A stretch of 64,000 nucleotides of DNA from an uncultured Bacteroidales bacterium (GTDB lineage Bacteria; Bacteroidota; Bacteroidia; Bacteroidales; Bacteroidaceae): assembly GCA_902799685.1 (NCBI GenBank), contig CADCBO010000009.1, positions 41,289 to 105,288 of the forward strand, written 5' to 3'. The notes under the pieces are model-generated. The model made no database searches. It worked only from the letters and a program-made list of their open reading frames with translations, and was not told where the DNA came from. The position numbers and the translations under genes are program-made. Numbering within the stretch: the stretch's first letter is position 1; every line of letters begins with the position of its first letter. Positions 29,201 to 36,954 of the stretch are shown piece by piece.

Positions 29201-30596
29201 AGTTTGTGGCTGTATTGATTTCGGAGCGGAAGCTGCTGCGGCGTGATGAAGACGATTCCTCCACCGGAGTCTCATCATGAGCCTTGAAATCCTCCCAGTA
29301 GGCAATCTTGTCCAGATAGAACTTCCTCACGTCCTCCCAGCGGTAGTAAGGCCTCTGTTCCCTACCCTTGGCATCCTTGTAGAAAGGTACCTCATCCGGC
29401 AGAGTTGCCTCAACCTCATTCATCAGGAACTTCACTATCACGTTGCCCTTCTTGTCACGGAAGAAAATCCACTGCACGTTGCCGCCCATGCATGCCAGGT
29501 CATAAGCCACCCAATGGTCAGCCACACTCTCCAGGTCATCCGTGCTGTAACCCGAACCGTTCAGGCACAGAAGCGAGAAGTATGACATCAGCGTAACCTC
29601 ATGGCCATAACGCAGCATCACGCTCACACCGTTTCCGGCCAGCGCCTCATCGGCAAAGTCAATAAAATTCTGCAGCGTCACGCAGTGGCCGTAAGGCACC
29701 ACATTGTCTGTCAGAGGTGTGAAACCGCCCTGTGAGTACCAGCGCATGTTGTTCATAAGGAACAAATCATACCACTCATCATAAGTGAAAACGTCATTCA
29801 GGTCAACGCCCGGATCCGAGCCCTGAACATACGATGCCACGTCATAAAGTGAAGTAAACAGGCTGCCGCTCTGGTCGCGTCCCTGCCCCTGATAATTGGT
29901 TATGAACTCCGTATCCTTGAACAGGGCCTTCATAAGACGCTCCGGATGAGTATGATTCTTGTTGAACTCCGATACGGCGGCGCTGGCCTTGCGCTTATGG
30001 GCCGATACGCCACGGTCCTCGGTGTACATCCAGGGCTCATCGTGGTTGCTGGAGTCATAGTCGAACTTAATCCTGGGACGCATGCGCAGAATCTGCATCA
30101 GGGCCGAGTACTCACTCACCAGCACACGGTGCGACGTAGTGGAACGGGCCATAATGGTCTTGTCGTTTGTAAACAGCTCCGGATAGTTCTCAACCATACG
30201 GCGGGCAATGTCACGGTGCTGTTGCATACCCTTCTGCGTCAGGTCACCGGCACGCTGGTCAGCCTCGGCACGTATAATCTCCAGACGGCGCAGCACATCC
30301 TTGCCGAAAGCCGTCAGTGCTCCGGCGTCATCGGCCTCCTTGAGTATGTTATACGGACGGTCGTAGTTGGATGCGTTATCCAGAAAACGTGAACCGTGCC
30401 GCCCGAAATGCGTCAGATAAACCGGTTTGAAACCCTTGGGAACAGCAGTGAGCGGTTCCGTAGGAGCCTCATACGCATACACTGAACCTGCAAACTTCTT
30501 TAAGTTTTCAGCGTTCATCTGGTCCTTTTTAATCACTTTCGCGTTAATCCCGACAAGGGCAATTGAAAACGCGACAAAAGCCAATAGTTTTCTCAT
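29199..30596 (-). CDS. Histidine-type (acid) phosphatase, MINPP-like
   Basis: A 465-residue exported enzyme. The phosphate-binding motif 'FGRHGSR' (His at residue 67) and the distal 'RYGHEVTL' (His-Glu catalytic pair) mark the histidine phosphatase superfamily, branch 2. Bacteroides relatives act as multiple inositol polyphosphate phosphatases on phytate. The C-terminus is Ser/Arg-rich ('EESSSSRRSSF'). Start at 30596 ('MRKLLAF') gives a signal peptide; ten more codons upstream are open but unlikely. The final codons touch the repeat cassette 29086-29200. Confidence 0.87.
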   Translation of the reverse strand: MRKLLAFVAFSIALVGINAKVIKKDQMNAENLKKFAGSVYAYEAPTEPLTAVPKGFKPVYLTHFGRHGSRFLDNASNYDRPYNILKEADDAGALTAFGKDVLRRLEIIRAEADQRAGDLTQKGMQQHRDIARRMVENYPELFTNDKTIMARSTTSHRVLVSEYSALMQILRMRPRIKFDYDSSNHDEPWMYTEDRGVSAHKRKASAAVSEFNKNHTHPERLMKALFKDTEFITNYQGQGRDQSGSLFTSLYDVASYVQGSDPGVDLNDVFTYDEWYDLFLMNNMRWYSQGGFTPLTDNVVPYGHCVTLQNFIDFADEALAGNGVSVMLRYGHEVTLMSYFSLLCLNGSGYSTDDLESVADHWVAYDLACMGGNVQWIFFRDKKGNVIVKFLMNEVEATLPDEVPFYKDAKGREQRPYYRWEDVRKFYLDKIAYWEDFKAHDETPVEESSSSRRSSFRSEINTATN

Positions 30597-30613
30597 AAGC
30601 CTATTTATTTTCG

Positions 30614-30621
30614 TAAAGGTA
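30614..30621 (-). promoter_or_regulatory. -7-like box of the phosphatase gene
   Basis: Minus-strand TACCTTTA, 17 bp upstream of the ATG at 30596. Confidence 0.4.
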
Positions 30622-30623
30622 AT

Positions 30624-30659
30624 CAATTCTCAATTTTCAATTCTCAATTCTCAATTAAT
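30624..30659. repeat. Tandem TCAATTCTC repeat in a divergent promoter
   Basis: Four imperfect units of TCAATTCTC, like the ends of the cassettes at 29086 and 36790 but without the hairpin, between the promoters of the phosphatase and MgtC-like genes. Confidence 0.6.
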
Positions 30660-30662
30660 TTC

Positions 30663-30670
30663 TATCTTTG
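30663..30670 (+). promoter_or_regulatory. -7 box of the MgtC-like gene
   Basis: TATCTTTG, 22 bp before the ATG at 30693. Confidence 0.6.
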
Positions 30671-30692
30671 TTTGTCTTAAAGACTAATCATC

Positions 30693-31193
30693 ATGCTTAC
30701 CGAGAGTATCGCCATAACCAGAATCCTGATAAGCGCCCTCCTGGGCTGCTGCATAGGAATAGAACGTTACATACACAAGCACCCCGCAGGAGTACGCACC
30801 TTCATGCTCATCTGCATGGCCTCCACGCTGGCCACGCTAGCCTCCATCTGGATCTGCCAGACCAACCTGAACCTCATAAACGGTGACCCCGGACGTATAG
30901 CAGCCCAGGTAGTCACCGGCATAGGCTTCATCGGTGCCGGCCTCATCATAAAGAACAAGTACGATGTCTCCGGCCTCACCACCGCCGCCAGCATCTTCGC
31001 CACAAGTATAATAGGTATAGCCGTAGGCGTAGGCCTTATCTGGGTATCGGCATTGGTCACATTCATCACCATCCTGGTGCTGGCGTCATCATTCCTTTTC
31101 CACGATAACAACTCCCGCCAGCTGGCTATGGAACAGGAGGCAAAGGAGGCCAGGGAGAAAGCCGAAAAAGAGAAAACAAACAATAACAAATAA
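30693..31193 (+). CDS. MgtC/SapB-family membrane protein
   Basis: A 166-residue inner-membrane protein with four or five hydrophobic segments. 'LLGCCIGIERYIHKHPAGVRT' region (near 20-40; conserved Gly-Arg-Glu like face), 'RIAAQVVTGIGFIGAGLII' and 'GLTTAASIFATSIIGIAVG' are family signatures. The C-terminus is a charged tail ('QEAKEAREKAEKEKTN'). MgtC proteins modulate F-type ATPase and magnesium adaptation in other bacteria; short SapB-type members are of unknown role. Six bases upstream of the GH51 gene, with a common promoter. Confidence 0.9.
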   Translation: MLTESIAITRILISALLGCCIGIERYIHKHPAGVRTFMLICMASTLATLASIWICQTNLNLINGDPGRIAAQVVTGIGFIGAGLIIKNKYDVSGLTTAASIFATSIIGIAVGVGLIWVSALVTFITILVLASSFLFHDNNSRQLAMEQEAKEAREKAEKEKTNNNK

Positions 31194-31199
31194 ATCATA

Positions 31200-34100
31200 A
31201 TGAAGTACAGATTACTCACTATCGCTGCAGCACTGCTCATCACTCTGCAGCTCCAGGCACAGCAGCCTGACCCCAATTTCTTTATCTATCTCTGCTTTGG
31301 CCAGTCTAACATGGAAGCCGGCGCCACCCCTGCCGATCAGGACAAGGACTGGAACGACCCCCGTTTCCAGTTCGTATCTGCAGTTGATATGCCGCGTTAC
31401 AACCGTGTAAAAGGTGAATGGTACACCGCCACACCCCCTATCTGCCGTCAGAGCAACAACATGGGCCCGGTAGATTTCTTCGGCCGCAAGATGATAGAGG
31501 AGCTTCCCAGCCAGTACCGTGTAGGCGTAATCAACGTCTCCGTAGCCGGTGCCAAGCTGGAACTCTGGGACAAGGATGCTTGTGAGGAATATCTAGCCAT
31601 GGAGGCCGCCGACCAAAGCCGTGCATGGCTTGTAAATATGGCCAAGGAGTATGACATGAGCCCCTACCAGCGAATAGTCGATATGGCTAAAATCGCCCAA
31701 AAGAGCGGCGTCATCAAAGGCATGCTGGTACATCAGGGCGAATCCAACCCCGATGATGACCAGTGGTGCGCCCGCCTCAAGAAGATACATGATGACCTCT
31801 GCGCAGACCTTGGTCTGAACCCCGACGAGATACCTCTGCTGGCCGGTGAGCTCAAGCAGGCCGAGCAGGGCGGTGTCTGTGCCGCATTCAACCAGGTAGT
31901 GCTGGCCAATCTGCCCAAGGTCATGAAGAACGGCTACGTCATCTCATCCCTGGGCTGCGAGAGCACGGGTGACCAGTTCCACTTCAGCACCGAGGGTATG
32001 CGCCTCATGGGCTACCGTATGGCCGACAAGATGCTCCAGCTGCAGGGATTCAAGCCCGTCCAGGAGCGTCAGGTAACCCTCAACCTCAAGAAGAAAGGCC
32101 TGGGCATAGAGATAAGCCCCACCCTTGCCGGCATATTCTTCGAGGACATCAACCAGTCACTCGACGGCGGCATCTGCGCCCAGCTTATCCAGAACCACTC
32201 ATTCCAGGCATACAACGTGCCCGATGCACCAGTACGTGACAAAGCCCGTGAATTCTCATATTCCGATACCGTATTCTTTGGCTGGACCGTAATAAAGAAA
32301 GAAGGCGCACAGGGCCTGGCCCATGCCGTGGCCGACAAACCTCTGGTCAAGGACCTTAAGCGCTACTATGACTTTGACCCTAACGATAAGTATGATGATG
32401 AACTGCGCTACGCCCAGTACAGCGTCCGCTTCGACATCCAGGATGCAGGCCAGGGATTCGGAATAGCAGCCAATGGTTACGGCACAGCCCCTAACGAAAG
32501 AGGCGGCTACTATTCAAACAACACCCAGAAAGCATCCATCCCCGCACAGCAGGGCGTAAGCTATGACCTCACCCTCTATCTTGCAGGCCAGTCCTATCCC
32601 GGCACCATAACCGTACAGCTTGAGGACGCCAACGGTCAGCCCAACTCAAACGCCATCACCATATCACGCCTCACCAATGACTGGAAGAAATACACCGGCC
32701 AGCTCAAGGCAGAGCGCTCTGTCGATAGCCGCCTCTCTATCATAGCCGATAAGCCCGGCACCTTCTGGCTGGATTACGTGACCCTGCTGCCTGAAGCCTC
32801 ACAGCTCTGGCAGGAGGGCAAGTACGGCCCGTTCCGCAAGGATCTGATGCAGGCTCTGGCAGACCTTCACCCCACATTCATGCGCTTTCCCGGCGGATGC
32901 GCCAGCGAGGGTACCAACTACTTTGGCCAGCCCTTCTGGAAGAATTCCGTAGGTCCCGAAGAAGAGCGAATAGGCTTCCGCAACCATTGGGGATACTGGA
33001 CTTCGCAGTACGTAGGCTTCTACGAATACCTGCTTATGGCAGAGTCTCTGGGCGCCACACCCCTGCCCGTCCTCAACAACGGCGTAACCTGCCAGTTTGC
33101 CGGCCACCAGTACATCGCACCCCTTGAAACCGAGGCCGACCGCAAGCGTTTCCATGACATATTTGTGAATGATGCACTAGACTTCATAGAGTTCTGCAAC
33201 GGCGCAACCGACACCAAATGGGGTAAGATGCGTGCTGACATGGGACACCCTGAGCCCTTCAACCTCAAGTACCTGGGCATAGGCAATGAGAACAAAGGCC
33301 CGGAGTTCTGGGAGCGTTTTGACATCATCTATAATGAGGTTCAGGCCAAGTACCCTGACATCATAATAGTATCCACAGCAGGTTCTGCCGCCGATGGCCC
33401 CGAGTTCAACGCCAACATGCATGAGATAGACACCAAGTACCAGAACACCGTAGTTGATGAGCACTACTACCGGGGTAACCAGTGGTTCTACACCAACGGT
33501 GACCGCTACCATGCCGATAAGGTTCGCGGCGCCGACGGTATCACATATGACCGCAACCGCCCCACCCGCGTATTCGTAGGTGAGTTCGCCAACAACAACA
33601 GCAACAACGATTACGCATCAGCTATGGCTGAGGCCGCATACTGGACCAGCCTGGAGCGCAACTCCGATATGGTAGTCATGGCCGCCTACGCCCCGCTCTT
33701 CTGCAAGAAAGGCTACAACAAGTGGAACTCCAACCTTATATGGTTTGATAACCGCGGAATGTGGCGCACCACCAACTACTACTATCAGGCCCTCTTCTCA
33801 CAAGCCGGAAACCGAGCCTTCCAGATGACCGACGTCATGAACGGCACCGAACCCGATGGCACCATCTACACCTCACCCACCATCAACACACAGACCGGTG
33901 AAATATACATCAAGTTCGTCAACTCCGAGGCCATTGACAAAGAACTAACCATCAACATGGGCAAAGGCCAAAATAAGAAGAAATACACCGCCACAGTAGA
34001 TTTCATCTCCTCACACAACACCGCCATCAAGAACCAGGGAGACCAAAACACCTACGCCGGAGCCCAGCCCCAAGCCCAGGCAGTCACTGGCGGTCGTCCC

Positions 34101-34256
34101 GGCCAGTTCGGAGGATTCGGAGGAAACCGTAACCGCGTCAGCTACACCGAAGCCGTCGTCCCCCACACCAAAGACTACGGCACCATCCAAAAGCAGTTCA
34201 CCCTAACCCTCCCCGAAAACTCCATCGGCCTCATCAAACTCACACCCACCAAGTAA
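31200..34256 (+). CDS. Esterase (SASA/CE6-like) fused to GH51 alpha-L-arabinofuranosidase
   Basis: A 1018-residue secreted two-enzyme protein, signal peptide ending 'LQLQAQ'. Residues about 25-270 are an SGNH-type carbohydrate acetylesterase: 'CFGQSNMEAG' (nucleophile Ser) and 'LVHQGESN'. From about 285 the GH51 part follows: 'GIFFEDINQSLDGGI', a carbohydrate-binding insert, 'RFPGGCASEGTNY', acid/base Glu697 in 'GNEN' and nucleophile Glu795 in 'VGEF'. It would deacetylate and de-arabinosylate arabinoxylan. Near the C-terminus lies a Gly-rich loop 'GGRPGQFGGFGGNRNR'. Second gene after MgtC-like. Confidence 0.92.
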   Translation: MKYRLLTIAAALLITLQLQAQQPDPNFFIYLCFGQSNMEAGATPADQDKDWNDPRFQFVSAVDMPRYNRVKGEWYTATPPICRQSNNMGPVDFFGRKMIEELPSQYRVGVINVSVAGAKLELWDKDACEEYLAMEAADQSRAWLVNMAKEYDMSPYQRIVDMAKIAQKSGVIKGMLVHQGESNPDDDQWCARLKKIHDDLCADLGLNPDEIPLLAGELKQAEQGGVCAAFNQVVLANLPKVMKNGYVISSLGCESTGDQFHFSTEGMRLMGYRMADKMLQLQGFKPVQERQVTLNLKKKGLGIEISPTLAGIFFEDINQSLDGGICAQLIQNHSFQAYNVPDAPVRDKAREFSYSDTVFFGWTVIKKEGAQGLAHAVADKPLVKDLKRYYDFDPNDKYDDELRYAQYSVRFDIQDAGQGFGIAANGYGTAPNERGGYYSNNTQKASIPAQQGVSYDLTLYLAGQSYPGTITVQLEDANGQPNSNAITISRLTNDWKKYTGQLKAERSVDSRLSIIADKPGTFWLDYVTLLPEASQLWQEGKYGPFRKDLMQALADLHPTFMRFPGGCASEGTNYFGQPFWKNSVGPEEERIGFRNHWGYWTSQYVGFYEYLLMAESLGATPLPVLNNGVTCQFAGHQYIAPLETEADRKRFHDIFVNDALDFIEFCNGATDTKWGKMRADMGHPEPFNLKYLGIGNENKGPEFWERFDIIYNEVQAKYPDIIIVSTAGSAADGPEFNANMHEIDTKYQNTVVDEHYYRGNQWFYTNGDRYHADKVRGADGITYDRNRPTRVFVGEFANNNSNNDYASAMAEAAYWTSLERNSDMVVMAAYAPLFCKKGYNKWNSNLIWFDNRGMWRTTNYYYQALFSQAGNRAFQMTDVMNGTEPDGTIYTSPTINTQTGEIYIKFVNSEAIDKELTINMGKGQNKKKYTATVDFISSHNTAIKNQGDQNTYAGAQPQAQAVTGGRPGQFGGFGGNRNRVSYTEAVVPHTKDYGTIQKQFTLTLPENSIGLIKLTPTK

Positions 34257-34258
34257 GC

Positions 34259-34358
34259 ATGATATAATTGGGGTCTGACCCCTTTTGTCACCTGAAAAAG
34301 CTAGCGATTCCAGCAAATTTCACCAAGTGCAAAAGGGGTCAGACCCCAATTGTATCAT
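34259..34358. repeat. REP-A inverted pair between GH51 and guaA
   Basis: A degenerate copy (34259-34290, ATGATATAA arm, core GGGGTCTGACCCC) and a second copy (34329-34358, core GGGGTCAGACCCC, arm TTGTATCAT) in opposite orientation, 38 bp apart, between convergent genes. The right copy ends 10 bp from the guaA stop. Confidence 0.85.
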
Positions 34359-34368
34359 CAGATACTTC

Positions 34369-35352
34369 TTACTCCCACTCAATAGTCCCAGTAGGTTTCG
34401 GAGTCAAATCATATAAAACGCGGTTAACCCCCGCAACCTCAGTAATAATCCGTTGAGTAATATGGTGCAGCAACTCATAAGGAATCTCCTCAACAGTAGC
34501 CGTCATAGCATCCCTGGTATTCACCGCCCTGATAATCACCGGCCAATCCCAGCTGCGCTTATTATCCTTAACCCCAGTTGACTTATAATCCGGAACAATA
34601 GTAAAGTACTGCCAAACCTTCCCCTCCAGACCATTCTTTGCAAACTCCTCACGCAGAATAGCATCACTCTCCCTAACAGCCTCCAGCCTATCACGAGTAA
34701 TAGCACCCGTACACCGCACGCCCAGACCCGGCCCCGGGAACGGCTGACGATAAACCATATTGTCAGGAAGTCCCAGCTCCTTACCAACCACACGAACCTC
34801 ATCCTTAAACAGCAGCTTAATAGGCTCCACCAGCTCAAACTTCAAGTCCTCAGGCAGACCGCCCACATTATGATGAGACTTCACGGGACCGGATTCCACG
34901 ATATCGGGATAAATGGTACCCTGAGCCAGAAAACTAATCCCGGAAAGCTTCCGAGCCTCCTCCTCAAACACCCGGATAAACTCCGCGCCAATAATCTTGC
35001 GCTTCTGCTCCGGATCAGCCACACCAGCCAGCTTGTTAAGGAATCTGTCAACCGCATCCACATAAATCAGGTTAGCCTTAAGCTCATCGCGGAACACGCG
35101 CACTACCTGCTCGGGCTCACCCTTACGCAGCAGACCGTGGTTGACATGCACCGATACCAGCTGCTGCCCCACAGCCTTGATAAGCAGCGCTGCCACTACC
35201 GATGAATCCACACCGCCTGACAGCGCCAGCAACACCTTCTTGCTGCCAATCTGAGCCCTAAGTTCCTTAATCTGTTCATCAATGAATTTCTTGGCCAATG
35301 CGGGCGTAGTAATGCGCTCCATCGTGGCCGGACGTACGTTACCTGTAGCCAT
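34369..35352 (-). CDS. guaA: GMP synthase, ATP-pyrophosphatase subunit (no glutaminase domain)
   Basis: A 327-residue cytosolic enzyme that aminates XMP to GMP. It has the PP-loop 'LLALSGGVDSSVVAALL' (residues about 40-55), 'AQGTIYPDIVES', 'LFKDEVRVVGKELGLP' and the C-terminal dimerisation domain ending 'KPTGTIEWE'. The N-terminal class I glutaminase found in the usual 510-520-residue GuaA is absent, so this is the split form known in archaea and some Bacteroidetes; a separate glutaminase partner or free ammonia is needed. Start may be ATG 35352 or Met11 at 35322. Confidence 0.93.
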   Translation of the reverse strand: MATGNVRPATMERITTPALAKKFIDEQIKELRAQIGSKKVLLALSGGVDSSVVAALLIKAVGQQLVSVHVNHGLLRKGEPEQVVRVFRDELKANLIYVDAVDRFLNKLAGVADPEQKRKIIGAEFIRVFEEEARKLSGISFLAQGTIYPDIVESGPVKSHHNVGGLPEDLKFELVEPIKLLFKDEVRVVGKELGLPDNMVYRQPFPGPGLGVRCTGAITRDRLEAVRESDAILREEFAKNGLEGKVWQYFTIVPDYKSTGVKDNKRSWDWPVIIRAVNTRDAMTATVEEIPYELLHHITQRIITEVAGVNRVLYDLTPKPTGTIEWE

Positions 35353-35391
35353 ATTCTGTAATTATTTATAGGTTAATATATTTCCTGTTCA

Positions 35392-35399
35392 CAAAAATA
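35392..35399 (-). promoter_or_regulatory. -7 box of guaA
   Basis: Minus-strand TATTTTTG, 39 bp before the guaA ATG. Confidence 0.5.
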
Positions 35400-35452
35400 T
35401 CATAATTCACATAAAATGAATACCCCGCTGGTACCTTACTTTTCAACAGCGT

Positions 35453-35480
35453 GCAAAAGGGGTCAGACCCCAATTATATC
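35453..35480 (-). repeat. REP-A copy upstream of guaA/adk
   Basis: Truncated or diverged copy with core GGGGTCAGACCCC and flanks GCAAAA / CAATTATATC, lying in the divergent guaA-adk region. Confidence 0.8.
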
Positions 35481-35629
35481 CACGCAGTTTCCTTTCTTTT
35501 CAACAGTTTCAATCCGTTCGTTTATTAATTATTGTACCAATCCTCTCCACAAATCCCCCAAAAATGGAATAAACCCAAATGTTTAAACCACATACGCAAA
35601 TCATTAAATAATTATTTTCAGGAATATTC

Positions 35630-35651
35630 TCAGCCCCCGGGGCTAATTTTG
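35630..35651 (+). promoter_or_regulatory. Possible adk promoter with overlapping palindrome
   Basis: TAATTTTG (35644-35651) fits the -7 box. Directly upstream AGCCCC-C-GGGGCT is a perfect palindrome in the spacer, a possible operator. Confidence 0.4.
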
Positions 35652-35673
35652 TGTTGTGCAAACAAATTATTTT

Positions 35674-35746
35674 AAGTCGATTCCGGACTTATACCGAATC
35701 AGATTATTAAGATCTCCTGTCTGTGAAGACGGGAGTTCTTGTTTTT
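35674..35746 (+). promoter_or_regulatory. Structured leader with terminator upstream of adk
   Basis: After the likely promoter come two overlapping helices, AAGTC/GACTT (35674-35690) and GATTC-C-GG/CCGAATC (35679-35700), which exclude each other or form a pseudoknot. Then a 14-position stem (35709-35722 with 35727-35740, one mismatch, loop GTGA) is followed by GTTTTTG. No plus-strand gene ends upstream, so this terminator most likely regulates adk. Confidence 0.5.
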
Positions 35747-35803
35747 GTCACGGAGTTGCAGTAAATTCGCACTCGGATTCTGTGAAACCAATAGCAACAA
35801 TAT

Positions 35804-36787
35804 ATGAAATACTACATCCTATTCGGCCCCCCCGGGGCAGGCAAAGGCACACAGGCCGGCGCCATATCACAAAAATACAACCTTAAGCACATCAGCACCG
35901 GCGAGATGCTCCGTGCAGAAATTGCAGCAGGTACAGAACTTGGCAAGCAGGCAAAAGAGTTGATCGATGCCGGTAACCTAGTCCCCGACAGCGTAGTAGA
36001 GGGAATGATAGAAAGCACCTTCAACAAGAACAAGGACGTAGCCGGCTTCCTCCTTGACGGATTCCCCCGCACCCTTGGCCAGGCCGTAGACCTGGACGAG
36101 ATGCTGGCCCGCCGCGGCGAGAAAGTCAACGCCGTCATCTCCATCATGATCAAGGATGAGACCATCAAGGAGCGCATCCGTCACCGCGCCGAGATAGAAG
36201 GCCGTGCCGATGACGCCAATGATGAGACCATCAACAACCGCATAGCAACCTACCACAAGCAGACCGAGCCCCTTATAACCTATTATAAGAACGCCGGCAA
36301 GTATCAGGAGGTAGATGGCGAATGCGGCGATATAGAGGCCGTACGCAAGGCCATGTTCCGCGTCTTCAAGGGCATAGACCGCAAATTCATGGAGCGTCAG
36401 GTAGTTCTGGATGACTCACTGCTTGATAAAGTACAGATGCTGGCTCAGGAATCACCCCGTCTGCGCATGAACTACGATCTGCGCAACAGTGAGGATGACC
36501 AGTCACAGCGCATGCTCAACGTAATGCTCCCCGGCACACACACCACCATCCACAAGCACAACCTCTCCAGCGAGACCGTAATGCTCATGCGTGGCCGCAT
36601 GGATACCGTATTCTTCAACAACAAGGGAGTAGAGATGCAGCGCATCCATATGGGTGGCGATACCGGCGTCTTTGGCGTTAACATCCCCAAAGGCCAGTGG
36701 CACACCTTCGAAGTCTATGACCTCTCCATCATCTTCATGGCCCAAGACGGCCCCTGGAGTCCCCTCTCCAAAGAGAACATGCTCTAA
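35804..36787 (+). CDS. adk: Adenylate kinase fused to a WbuC-type cupin
   Basis: A 327-residue fusion. Residues 1-190 are adenylate kinase (ATP + AMP to 2 ADP): P-loop 'GPPGAGKGTQ', 'HISTGEMLR', 'GFLLDGFPRT' and a short LID, as in other Bacteroidetes. From about 195 there is a cupin of the WbuC type, known from O-antigen loci: 'SPRLRMNYDLRNSEDDQSQR', 'HKHNLSSETVMLMRGRM', 'IPKGQWHTFEVYD' and 'DGPWSP'; the histidines can bind a metal. The join is in one continuous frame with no sign of error. The exopolysaccharide cluster lies just downstream on the other strand, so the cupin part may serve that pathway. Confidence 0.92.
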   Translation: MKYYILFGPPGAGKGTQAGAISQKYNLKHISTGEMLRAEIAAGTELGKQAKELIDAGNLVPDSVVEGMIESTFNKNKDVAGFLLDGFPRTLGQAVDLDEMLARRGEKVNAVISIMIKDETIKERIRHRAEIEGRADDANDETINNRIATYHKQTEPLITYYKNAGKYQEVDGECGDIEAVRKAMFRVFKGIDRKFMERQVVLDDSLLDKVQMLAQESPRLRMNYDLRNSEDDQSQRMLNVMLPGTHTTIHKHNLSSETVMLMRGRMDTVFFNNKGVEMQRIHMGGDTGVFGVNIPKGQWHTFEVYDLSIIFMAQDGPWSPLSKENML

Positions 36788-36789
36788 CC

Positions 36790-36954
36790 CAATTGAGAAT
36801 TGAAAATTGAGAATTGAGAATTACAAGCACCTGCGTAAAAAAGAACCTGCGTAAATTCCCGCGACATTAAAAAAGGTTCGGAAAAATTCCGAACCTTTTT
36901 TATAATTCTCAATTCTCAATTCTCAACTCTCAATTCTCAACTCTCAATTTTATC
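36790..36954. repeat. Composite repeat cassette with two-way terminator (copy 2)
   Basis: Inverted relative to copy 1 at 29086: tandem GAATTGA units, then a block containing 'TTTACGCAGG'-type sequence (here partly doubled) and 'TGTCGCGGGA' in reverse, the hairpin GGTTCGGAA/TTCCGAACC (36869-36901), then TCAATTCTC-type units. It sits between the convergent adk and Wzz genes; the Wzz TGA lies at its edge. Confidence 0.85.
36869..36901. terminator. Two-way terminator inside composite cassette 2
   Basis: AAAAAAGGTTCGGAA / TTCCGAACCTTTTTT stem with short loop, identical in stem to the one at 29119-29152. Confidence 0.9.
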
